Assembly: GCA_046727955.1 (NCBI GenBank)
Contig: JBKPDO010000273.1
Coordinates: 1-9,787 of the forward strand
Origin: DASVXQ01 sp046727955
GTDB taxonomy: Bacteria; Actinomycetota; CALGFH01
Length of the DNA: 9,787 nucleotides
Direction of reading: 5' to 3'
Shown: in pieces, positions 1-5,897 of the stretch
Position numbering within the stretch: the first letter of the stretch is position 1
Layout: each line of letters opens with the position of its first letter
Made by a program: the position numbers and the translations under genes
Notes under the pieces: model-generated
What the model was told of the DNA's origin: nothing
The model's input: only the letters and a program-made list of their open reading frames with translations
Databases searched by the model: none

Positions 1-84
1 GGGGTGCACGTTGCCGCGTGGATGGTTGCTCGGGCGTCCGCTTTGGGGGCTCTGACCAACGTCCCGCGCGGCAACGTGCACCCC
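1..84. repeat. Perfect 18-bp inverted repeat at the left window edge
   Basis: Bases 1-18 (GGGGTGCACGTTGCCGCG) are the exact reverse complement of 67-84, with a 48-base centre. In RNA the stem could extend to bases 19-21 against 64-66 with one G-U pair. A second short match links CCGCGTGG (14-21) to CCACGCGG (83-90). It could be a terminator for a gene left of the window, a palindromic repeat or an element end. There is no T-run after it. The repeat begins at the first base, so it may extend outside the window. Confidence 0.6.
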
Positions 85-280
85 ACGCGGCAAGGTGGCC
101 GCCGCTGAGCGGGCCAAACCGCCGAAACTGCCCCCAGGTGGCCCACTCCGGCCGCCCCAGGTGGCCTGTGAAGTTGCCCTGGCCCTGGTTGGTCGGTCAG
201 ACCGCCCATAGTGGACGCCGGAGCAACCGGTCGCGTGGCAACGTACTCGGTGCGAGGCATAGGTTGGACGGGGAATGAGC
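85..280. other. Non-coding stretch with short direct repeats, no gene seen
   Basis: No reading frame here looks like a protein: the open frames have arginine/proline-rich composition typical of chance frames in GC-rich DNA. AGGTGGCC occurs three times (93-100, 136-143, 159-166), and a longer form, CCCCAGGTGGCC, occurs at 132-143 and 155-166. No RNA gene is recognised. Confidence 0.5.
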
Positions 281-305
281 GTCGCAATGCGACACGACGA
301 TCGTC
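281..305. promoter_or_regulatory. Two adjacent palindromes upstream of the MinD-like gene, possible operator
   Basis: GTCGCA-A-TGCGAC (281-293) is a 6-bp dyad around a single base. GACGATCGTC (296-305) is a perfect 10-bp palindrome. The two are separated by two bases and lie about 110 bases before the GTG start of the MinD-like gene. Paired dyads in a promoter-proximal gap suggest binding by a dimeric regulator, but no regulator can be named and no convincing -35/-10 pair is visible. Confidence 0.3.
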
Positions 306-364
306 CGATTGGGCAAGTCGCCCGGGCCACGGTAACTTTGGCCGAGCACTTTGACCGCCACCGG

Positions 365-388
365 TGAGCCGGCGCTCAGTTGGCGCCG
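365..388 (+). promoter_or_regulatory. Overlapping leader hairpins before the MinD-like gene
   Basis: TGAGC-CGGC-GCTCA (365-378) can form one hairpin, and CGGCGC-TCAGTTG-GCGCCG (370-388) another. They share bases 370-378, so both cannot form at once. They end 12 bases before the putative ribosome binding site AAGGAAG (400-406). This could tune translation, or be a chance product of GC-rich sequence. Confidence 0.2.
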
Positions 389-413
389 CACAAGCACACA
401 AGGAAGTCCCATC

Positions 414-3326
414 GTGCCCCCGGACAGGAAGCCCCCTCGAGAGCCGAAACGCGATCATCGCGAGCAAGTCGAGTACGTCTCCCAAGGACTCGACTGGCTG
501 GAGGAGCAGTTCGACGAGCCGGGGTCGGCTCCGGCGGAGGGCCGCGAGCCGTCAGCCACACCGCGGCCGCCGGCGACCCAGCCACCGCGACCTGCCCAGC
601 GGCCCCAAGGGCCTCAACGGCCCCAGGCCCCTCAGCCACAGGCTAGGCGCCAAGCGCCCCAGCCCCAGCCGCCGGTCCGGCCGCAGGCCCGGCCCAGCGG
701 CGCTCCAGCCGGCAAGGCGACCCCGGTCGAGTCGGAGACGATGGAGATGCCGGCCATCGGCTCGCAGGGACCCGCCAGCTCGCAGGGACCCGCCGGAAGG
801 GGCGGTCCGACGGGCAAGACCGGCGCGGCGGGAGGGCCAACTCCCGCCCCGAGGCCGGCCGAGCGCCCCTTGGGCAGCCCACCGGAGCGCCCGGCAGGCG
901 GCCAGTCCGAGCGCCCGGCGGGTGCCCGACTCCCGGATGCCGAGGCCATGCGTGGCCAGCCGCCAGGTGGCCGGCCGCCGAGTGGCCAGCTTCCGAGTGG
1001 CCAGCTTCCGAGTGGCCAGGCGGGTCAGGCCAGACCGCAGCCACGGCCCGCCCCGCCGCCCGCACCCACCACCCCCGGCGGTGCGCCAGGCGCGCGGGAG
1101 CCGGGAACGGCCGGAGCCCCGAGCCAGGGCAGCCCGAAACCGCCTAAGCCGAACGCGCACCCACCCCTCGAGGCGAAGGTAACGGCACGCGCACGGCAGC
1201 AGGGCCAGGCGCCCGGGACTCCCGGCGCCGCGACCCCGGAGACCGCCCCAGCTCAGCAGCGTGATGCCGGAGGACCGGCCGGCGCCAGCCCGGCACAGGC
1301 GCGCGGCGCCGGGGCCCCGCCGGGGAGCACCCCTGGCCAGCAGGCCCGCGCCGCGGGCGCAGCGCCGCCGCGGCCTTCCACGCCTACGCCGTCCGCGCCA
1401 GCGGCGCCGTCACCCCCATCCAAATCAGATAGCTCCATCTGGTTCCAGACCGCGCCGCCGGTGCTGCCCACCCCACCGGCTGAGGCACCTGCCGAGAAGG
1501 AAGCGCCAACGGCGGCCGCGAAGGACGAGCCTTCGAAGAAGCCAGAGGCTGAGAAGAAGGCCCGGACCGAGACTCCCGCCGAGGCCCCTGAGGCTCCTAA
1601 GGAGCAGACCGCCACCAAGGCCGGCAAGGCCGGCAAGGGTCCCGACGACCAGCCGCCCGAATCCGCGGTCCCCCATCAACCCACCGCCGGTCTCGCGCCC
1701 TCCAGCGCGCCTCCGCGTGACCAGGCCGAGCCGGCCCCACCATCCACGCCCAGCCCACAGGTGAGGTCGGCCCCGCCTCCCGCGGCAAGCGACCAGGCCG
1801 AGCCGGCCCTGCCTCCCGCGGCAAGCGACCAGGCCGAGCCGGCCCCACCACCTACGCCCGGCCGACCGCCTACGCCTGGCCCGCAGGCCAAGCCGGCTCC
1901 GCCGCCCACCCCCAGTCCCGCTGTCCAGGGCAAGCCTGTGGACCAGGGACAGGAGTCTGTCGAGGGCGCCCCAGCGGAGGCTTGGCAGCAGGCCGGTCCG
2001 GCTCGACCCGGCCTCTCCCCGAAGCCGGCCCCTACGCAGCGGTCCCCGGCAGCCCAGCCGCCCAAAGCCGCCCCCGCCCCTCCGCGAGCCCCAGGTGCCA
2101 CGCCCCAGGGCGGTTCGGTCGCCCCGACCCCCCGGGCTCCCACAACGCCCCCAGCTACCCCGACTCCCCCGACCCCCCCAACTACCCAGGTCCCTCCAGC
2201 CGTCCCGGTACCTCCAGCCGCCCCGACCATCCCAGGCGCGGCCCCCACCACGACCAAGGCTCCCATGGCCGGGGCACCGAGCCCCGCCAAGCCGACCGCG
2301 CCCCCCACCAAGCCAACCGCGCCCGCCAGACCCGCCGTGCCCGCCGTGCCCGCCGTGCCCGCGCCCCCCGCGCCGGCATCGGGAAGAGTCGACCTGGGCG
2401 GAGAGCGGATCGTCCTGCCGCCGCCCGTCGTCGCGCCGTCGCGTGGCTGGCAGAGCCTGGTCTCCCGCTTTACCGGCGGCCGCGTGCGCCTGGGCATGTC
2501 CGAGCAGCAGCGCCGTGACCTCGAGGCGAAGATCGCCACACCGCTCCAGGGCAGCCGCAGGATCGCGATGGTGGCGCTCAAGGGCGGGGTCGGCAAGACC
2601 ACCACCACCGCATGCCTCGGCGCCGTCCTCTCCGAGCACCGCAAGGAACGGATCGTGGCAGTCGACGCCAACCCCGACTCCGGCACGCTCGGTTACCGGA
2701 TCCGCCTCGAGACCACCAGGACCGCCAAGGACCTTCTCGCCAACGCCGACAAGCTGCAGCGCTATTCGGACATGCAGGAGCACGCCTCGCAGACCAGCTT
2801 CCACGGCCTCGAGGTGATCGCCTCCGACGTGGATCCGGCAGCCGACGAGGCCTTCAGCGAGAAGGACTACCGCGAGGTCGCCACGGTCCTCGAGCGCTTC
2901 TACCCGATCGTGCTCACCGACTGCGGGCCAGGCCTGCTCCACTCCGCCATGCGCTCGATCCTGCCGATGGCCGACCAGGTCGTGATCATCAGTGCCGCGA
3001 GCCTGGACGGGTCGCGCGCGGCGAGCCTCACCCTCGACTGGCTCGAGCAGCACGGCTACGAAGGCCTTGCTCGCAACTCGGTCGTGGTGATCAACGCGGT
3101 GCGGCCACGCACGCTCGTCGACATCGTCCAGCTCGAGCAGCACTTCGTCCGCCGCTGCCGCACGGTCGTGCAGGTGCCCTTCGACCGCCACCTCGAGACC
3201 GGGGCCGAGATCGTCTTCAGGGATCTCGCCCAGGCGACGCGGCAGGCCTATCTCGAGGTGGCCGCGGCTGTTGCCGACAGCTTCCGGGAGCCGCCGCGCC
3301 GCCGAACCGAGGAGGCCGGCGGCTAG
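414..3326 (+). CDS. Proline-rich MinD/ParA-like ATPase (EspI-like architecture)
   Basis: Predicted 970-residue cytosolic P-loop ATPase. The GTG at 414 is chosen because AAGGAAG (400-406) lies 7 bases upstream; an in-frame TTG at 351 would add 21 residues but has no clear ribosome binding site. Residues ~1-40 form a charged segment containing EYVSQGLDWLEEQF. Residues ~40-690 are low-complexity Pro/Ala/Gln/Gly/Lys, surely disordered, with internal repeats. The ATPase domain spans ~705-960: deviant Walker A KGGVGKTT from K723 (with the signature lysine), the VDANPD motif after it, and LTDCGPG with the Walker B aspartate at about D836. Proteins of this layout in actinobacteria include mycobacterial EspI, tied to ESX (type VII) secretion, and MinD-like partners of surface machinery. 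No ESX gene lies nearby, so the role here is inferred only from architecture. A hairpin follows the stop; the gene appears to be transcribed alone. Confidence 0.88.
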   Translation: MPPDRKPPREPKRDHREQVEYVSQGLDWLEEQFDEPGSAPAEGREPSATPRPPATQPPRPAQRPQGPQRPQAPQPQARRQAPQPQPPVRPQARPSGAPAGKATPVESETMEMPAIGSQGPASSQGPAGRGGPTGKTGAAGGPTPAPRPAERPLGSPPERPAGGQSERPAGARLPDAEAMRGQPPGGRPPSGQLPSGQLPSGQAGQARPQPRPAPPPAPTTPGGAPGAREPGTAGAPSQGSPKPPKPNAHPPLEAKVTARARQQGQAPGTPGAATPETAPAQQRDAGGPAGASPAQARGAGAPPGSTPGQQARAAGAAPPRPSTPTPSAPAAPSPPSKSDSSIWFQTAPPVLPTPPAEAPAEKEAPTAAAKDEPSKKPEAEKKARTETPAEAPEAPKEQTATKAGKAGKGPDDQPPESAVPHQPTAGLAPSSAPPRDQAEPAPPSTPSPQVRSAPPPAASDQAEPALPPAASDQAEPAPPPTPGRPPTPGPQAKPAPPPTPSPAVQGKPVDQGQESVEGAPAEAWQQAGPARPGLSPKPAPTQRSPAAQPPKAAPAPPRAPGATPQGGSVAPTPRAPTTPPATPTPPTPPTTQVPPAVPVPPAAPTIPGAAPTTTKAPMAGAPSPAKPTAPPTKPTAPARPAVPAVPAVPAPPAPASGRVDLGGERIVLPPPVVAPSRGWQSLVSRFTGGRVRLGMSEQQRRDLEAKIATPLQGSRRIAMVALKGGVGKTTTTACLGAVLSEHRKERIVAVDANPDSGTLGYRIRLETTRTAKDLLANADKLQRYSDMQEHASQTSFHGLEVIASDVDPAADEAFSEKDYREVATVLERFYPIVLTDCGPGLLHSAMRSILPMADQVVIISAASLDGSRAASLTLDWLEQHGYEGLARNSVVVINAVRPRTLVDIVQLEQHFVRRCRTVVQVPFDRHLETGAEIVFRDLAQATRQAYLEVAAAVADSFREPPRRRTEEAGG
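761..796 (+). repeat. 18-nt tandem duplication inside the disordered region
   Basis: CTCGCAGGGACCCGCCAG (761-778) is followed at once by a copy differing in the penultimate base (779-796). The period is six codons (SQGPA plus S or G), so the reading frame is kept. It is consistent with slippage or unequal exchange in the proline-rich part of the MinD-like gene. Confidence 0.8.
978..1019 (+). repeat. 15-nt tandem repeat, 2.8 copies
   Basis: CCGAGTGGCCAGCTT occurs at 978-992 and 993-1007, followed by a partial copy (1008-1019). It encodes repeated PSGQL in frame within the disordered region of the MinD-like protein. Confidence 0.85.
1713..1916 (+). repeat. 12-residue (36-nt) repeats in the MinD-like protein
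   Basis: The 18-mer GACCAGGCCGAGCCGGCC (codes for DQAEPA) occurs at 1719-1736, 1791-1808 and 1827-1844, with spacings of 72 and 36 bases. The 33-base blocks at 1776-1808 and 1812-1844 are identical. A diverged unit fills the 72-base gap and another (QAKPAPPP) follows, so about five 12-residue units of the type xxxDQAEPAPPP are visible. The period is a codon multiple, as expected if the protein repeat is kept by selection for an open frame. Confidence 0.8.
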
Positions 3327-3338
3327 GGCCTGGTTGCA

Positions 3339-3371
3339 TTCGGGGGGGAGCCCGAGACAGCTCCCCCCGAA
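3339..3371 (+). terminator. Strong hairpin after the MinD-like gene, likely terminator
   Basis: The arm at 3339-3351 (TTC, seven G, AGC) pairs with 3360-3371 (GCT, six C, GAA), giving a 12-bp stem with one bulged G and an 8-base loop (CCGAGACA). It begins 12 bases after the TAG stop. A C-rich run rather than a T-tract follows, so it is not a classical rho-independent terminator; hairpins without T-tracts are often proposed as terminators in actinobacteria. Confidence 0.6.
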
Positions 3372-3502
3372 CCCCCCCACCGCACCTCGACGTGACCCCT
3401 GGGTCGGGGGTCAGCACCGCGATCGGGCAGGTGCGCCGTGCCGCGGATCACCATTGCAGACAGGCCCTGGGCGCCTTCGCGGATGCGACACCGGCGGGTT
3501 GC

Positions 3503-3508
3503 TATCAT
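3503..3508 (+). promoter_or_regulatory. Possible -10 element for the fmdB-MTAP-uppP operon
   Basis: TATCAT matches the TATAAT consensus at five of six bases and sits 58 bases before the ATG at 3567, in the only gap upstream of this operon. No good -35 box is found at the usual distance, so the assignment is weak. Confidence 0.25.
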
Positions 3509-3566
3509 GCTCGAGAGAGCGGCCGGTCCCATCGCGCTCGCTCGATCTCGTTCCTGGGAGTTCGTC

Positions 3567-3878
3567 ATGCCGACCTACGAGTACGCCTGCACCCGGTGCG
3601 GACAGCACGTCGAGGTGGTGCAGTCGATGTCCGACGCGCCGTTGACGGAGTGCGGGGCCTGCGGAGGTCCCTTGCGCAAGGTCTTCGCCCCGATCGGCAT
3701 CGTGTTCAAGGGCTCGGGCTTCTACCGGACCGACTCCCGCGGCAAGTCCCCCAAGAGCGACAGCGCACCCGCCGCCAAGGATGGCTCGACCAAGCCGGCG
3801 GCCTCGGTGTCGTCGTCCGAGTCCAGCGGCACCTCATCGAGCGGCACCTCGTCCAAGGCGAGCGAGAAGAGCGCCTGA
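3567..3878 (+). CDS. FmdB-type zinc-ribbon protein
   Basis: A 103-residue protein beginning MPTYEYACTRCG, the hallmark of the FmdB/CxxC_CxxC regulatory-type zinc ribbon. The metal-binding cysteines are C8/C11 and C29/C32. The FKGSGFYRTDSR segment (residues ~47-58), typical of the family, follows the ribbon. Residues ~60-103 are a Ser/Ala/Lys-rich low-complexity tail, also usual in actinobacterial members. The ATG at 3567 is supported by GGGAG at 3556-3560 and by the conserved N-terminus; longer in-frame starts upstream have no family resemblance. The stop is 5 bases before the next gene, so it probably leads an operon with MTA phosphorylase and UppP. The family was named from methylamine/formamide gene clusters, but its general biochemical role is unknown; a nucleic-acid or protein-binding role is only a guess. 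Confidence 0.9.
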   Translation: MPTYEYACTRCGQHVEVVQSMSDAPLTECGACGGPLRKVFAPIGIVFKGSGFYRTDSRGKSPKSDSAPAAKDGSTKPAASVSSSESSGTSSSGTSSKASEKSA

Positions 3879-3883
3879 CCGGC

Positions 3884-4693
3884 ATGGGGCTCCCTTCGGC
3901 CGAGATCGGCGTCTTCGGCGGCTCCGGCTTCTACTCCTTCCTCGAGCGCGTCGGCGAATACACTGTCGACACGCCCTACGGCCTTCCTTCCGACCGGGTG
4001 GCGGTGGGTGAGGTCGAGGGCCGCACAGTGGCCTTCCTGCCCCGCCACGGCCGGTACCACCAGTACCCTCCCCACAGGATCAACTACCGGGCCAACCTCT
4101 GGGTGATGAAGGAGCTCGGGGTCACCCGGATCATCGGCCCGTGCGCCGCCGGCTCACTCCAGGCGGAGGCCGGGCCGGGCAACTTCGTCGTCTGTGACCA
4201 GCTCGTCGACCGCACTACGGGGCGCGCCGACACCTTCTACGACGGCCCGCTCACCACCCACGTGTCGTTCGCCGATCCCTACTGCCCAGAGCTGCGGCCG
4301 CTCGCCGTGAAGCAGGCCCACGAGCTGGGGATCAGCGTGCATGACAGCGGCACCATGGTGGTCGTGCAGGGACCGCGCTTCTCGACCCGCGCGGAGTCGC
4401 GGTGGTTTCAGCGGGAGGGCTGGAAGGTCATCAACATGACCGGCTACCCCGAGGCTCTCCTCGCCCGCGAGCTGGAGATCTGCTACGTCAACGTCTCGCT
4501 GATCACCGACTACGACGTCGGTCTCGAGGGCGTGCCGGGGGTCGAGCCGGTCTCCCACGCCGGGGTCGTGCGGGTCTTCGAGCAGAACAACGCAAAGCTC
4601 AGGGACCTGCTGCTCTCGCTCATTCCCGAGGTGCCGCGCGAGCGCTCCTGCATCTGCTCCCACGCCCTGTCCGGGGCCCGTCTAGAGGTGTGA
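3884..4693 (+). CDS. mtnP: S-methyl-5'-thioadenosine phosphorylase (MTAP)
   Basis: A 269-residue member of the PNP/MTAP phosphorylase family, about the usual length. It would cleave S-methyl-5'-thioadenosine with phosphate to adenine and 5-methylthioribose-1-phosphate, salvaging the by-product of polyamine synthesis. Seen: phosphate-loop GGSGFY (12-17), RHGR (54-57), INYRAN (66-71), GPRFSTRAES (163-172), and NMTGYPE (184-190) with the ribose-contacting methionine. TDYD (208-211) places aspartates D209 and D211 where 6-aminopurine-specific MTAPs have them, while 6-oxopurine phosphorylases have Asn; adenosine-type specificity is therefore favoured over inosine/guanosine. A C-terminal CIC (256-258) resembles the CXC motif described in some archaeal MTAPs. 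The ATG at 3884 lies 5 bases after fmdB, with a purine-rich AGCGAGAAGAG upstream. It ends 1 base before uppP. Confusion with PNP or methylthioinosine phosphorylase is the main alternative. Confidence 0.93.
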   Translation: MGLPSAEIGVFGGSGFYSFLERVGEYTVDTPYGLPSDRVAVGEVEGRTVAFLPRHGRYHQYPPHRINYRANLWVMKELGVTRIIGPCAAGSLQAEAGPGNFVVCDQLVDRTTGRADTFYDGPLTTHVSFADPYCPELRPLAVKQAHELGISVHDSGTMVVVQGPRFSTRAESRWFQREGWKVINMTGYPEALLARELEICYVNVSLITDYDVGLEGVPGVEPVSHAGVVRVFEQNNAKLRDLLLSLIPEVPRERSCICSHALSGARLEV

Positions 4694-4694
4694 C

Positions 4695-5708
4695 GTGCTG
4701 CGCACGCTGGTGCTCGGGATCGTCCAGGGGCTGACCGAGTTCCTCCCGATCTCCTCGTCCGCGCACCTGTCGATCGTGCCAAAGCTGCTCGGCTACCGAA
4801 CATCCGAGCTGGCCTTCGACGTGCTGCTTCACTTCGGCACGCTGGCCGCCGTGGTGCTGTATTTCGCCCGCGACCTGTGGGAGTTCGTGCTCTCCCTGGT
4901 CGCTCCCGCCACGCTGGGGCGGGGGCAGGCCCGGGCGCGCCGGCGCCAGCTGCTGCTGCTAGCGATCGCCTCGGTCCCGGCCGCCGTCTTTGGCTACCTG
5001 CTGCAGAACTGGGCGGACGCGCAGACCAGCCGGCCGCTGCGGTCGGCGGTTTGGCTAGTGCTCACCACCGCGATCATGATCGGCGCCGAGCTGTGGGACC
5101 GAGGGCGGGTGGCCCGCCCGGTCACCGCGGCCACCGCAACCCCCTTCGCCGCCACCGCAACCCCCTTCGCCGCCACCGCAACCCCTGCCGCCGACGACCC
5201 GCAGGTCCAGCTGGCGCCCGCGACGGCGCGTCCGATGACCCGGGCGGAGGTCCAGCGTCAACGGGAGATCCAGCGCCAGCTCCGGCAGGTACGGCTGCAG
5301 CGGCCGGGCAGCGCGGAGGAGGAGCTGGAGCGGATGCCCGTCGCCAAGGCGGTCGGGATCGGCCTGGCCCAGGCGCTGGCGCTGGTTCCCGGCACCAGCC
5401 GCTCGGGCGTCACCATCTCCGTCGGGCTGTTCGAAGGCGTCTCGCGCGAGGCCGCGGCGCGCTTCTCGTTCCTGCTGTCGATCCCGGCGATCCTCGGCGC
5501 CGGCATGCTCAAGCTGGGCGACCTCGGGAACGCGACCGAGACGCCGGCGCAACTCGCGGTCGGCTTCCTGGCCGCCGCCGTATCCGGTTTCATAGCGGTG
5601 TCGTTTCTGGTCCGCCTGCTCCGCACCCACACGCTCTGGCCCTTCATCTGGTACCGCCTACTGGCGGGCAGCCTGTTCGTGATCCTGCTGGTCACGGTGC
5701 GCTCGTAG
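4695..5708 (+). CDS. uppP: Undecaprenyl-diphosphate phosphatase UppP (BacA family)
   Basis: A 337-residue integral membrane phosphatase that turns undecaprenyl diphosphate into the monophosphate carrier for peptidoglycan and other envelope polymers; overexpression of the family gives bacitracin resistance. Motif 1: QGLTE (Q11, E15) and PISSSAHL (18-25). Motif 2: PGTSRSGVT (232-240), with the catalytic-type arginine R236. Hydrophobic segments lie at about 43-65, 86-104, 117-131, 220-245, 257-274, 286-307 and 318-335. The family is usually ~265-290 residues; the excess is a hydrophilic insert at ~135-213, containing threefold ATATPFA-like repeats and a Gln/Arg-rich stretch (RAEVQRQREIQRQLRQVRLQ). 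The GTG start at 4695 is 1 base after the MTAP stop, with AGAGG (4684-4688) 6 bases upstream; the N-terminus matches the family exactly. Translational coupling with MTAP is likely. Confidence 0.95.
   Translation: MLRTLVLGIVQGLTEFLPISSSAHLSIVPKLLGYRTSELAFDVLLHFGTLAAVVLYFARDLWEFVLSLVAPATLGRGQARARRRQLLLLAIASVPAAVFGYLLQNWADAQTSRPLRSAVWLVLTTAIMIGAELWDRGRVARPVTAATATPFAATATPFAATATPAADDPQVQLAPATARPMTRAEVQRQREIQRQLRQVRLQRPGSAEEELERMPVAKAVGIGLAQALALVPGTSRSGVTISVGLFEGVSREAAARFSFLLSIPAILGAGMLKLGDLGNATETPAQLAVGFLAAAVSGFIAVSFLVRLLRTHTLWPFIWYRLLAGSLFVILLVTVRS
5130..5192 (+). repeat. 21-nt tandem repeat (3 units) inside uppP
   Basis: Units at 5130-5150 and 5151-5171 are identical. The third (5172-5192) matches at 18 of 21 positions. 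Each encodes ATATPFA or a variant, in frame, in the insert between the two catalytic motifs of UppP. The insert is expected on a loop outside the membrane core. Confidence 0.9.
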
Positions 5709-5752
5709 TGGAGCCTCCCCTCCAAACGTTTGCCCGGTCGGCGCCTATGTAC

Positions 5753-5832
5753 GAGGCTGTTTCACAAAGCCTGATGGTGTTCGGCAGGTCCGATGTCCGT
5801 AACGCTACCGGGACGGAGGCCGGCCACACTGG
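5753..5832 (+). repeat. Left insertion-sequence-like end, copy A
   Basis: Bases 5753-5770 form the inverted-repeat part. The following bases to 5832 match copy C (7209-7286) in the same orientation: CTGATG, a 20-base spacer of equal length, then CCGTAACG and 21 of the next 28 bases. The similarity stops near 5832, before the preferred start of the membrane-protein gene at 5898. The first residues of the longer open frame from 5793 are therefore element-end sequence, not protein-family sequence. Confidence 0.65.
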
Positions 5833-5897
5833 TATGTGACCTACGTCGCTGGGAGGGTGGCGGTGCCGGTGCGCTGCGGGCAGTGAGGAGCGTGGCG

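Noticed and set aside
18..278. A small 86-codon plus-strand frame at the left edge.
   Set aside because: Arg/Pro/Gly-rich chance composition, no ribosome binding site, and it overlaps the inverted repeat.
978..1916. Short regular repeats that might suggest a CRISPR array.
   Set aside because: Periods are 15, 18 and 36 bases with no unique spacers, and they keep the reading frame of a proline-rich protein.
1425..3380. A 651-codon open frame on the minus strand opposite the MinD-like gene.
   Set aside because: It is Gly/Arg-rich with no recognisable domain and mirrors a GC-biased coding strand. The plus-strand frame has an intact ATPase domain.
2612..3883. An open frame upstream of and continuous with MTAP, suggesting a longer fusion protein.
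   Set aside because: Its sequence is an arginine-rich shadow of the MinD-like and FmdB genes. MTAP family similarity begins only at 3884, and two real genes occupy this stretch in other frames.
5723..5732. Perfect palindrome CAAACGTTTG after uppP as an operator.
   Set aside because: Only 10 bases, single copy, and not placed in front of a clear promoter; recorded but not supported.
5793..5897. Extension of the membrane protein to the ATG at 5793.
   Set aside because: These 35 codons lie largely in element-end sequence repeated at 7209-7286. A well-spaced AGGAG supports GTG 5898.
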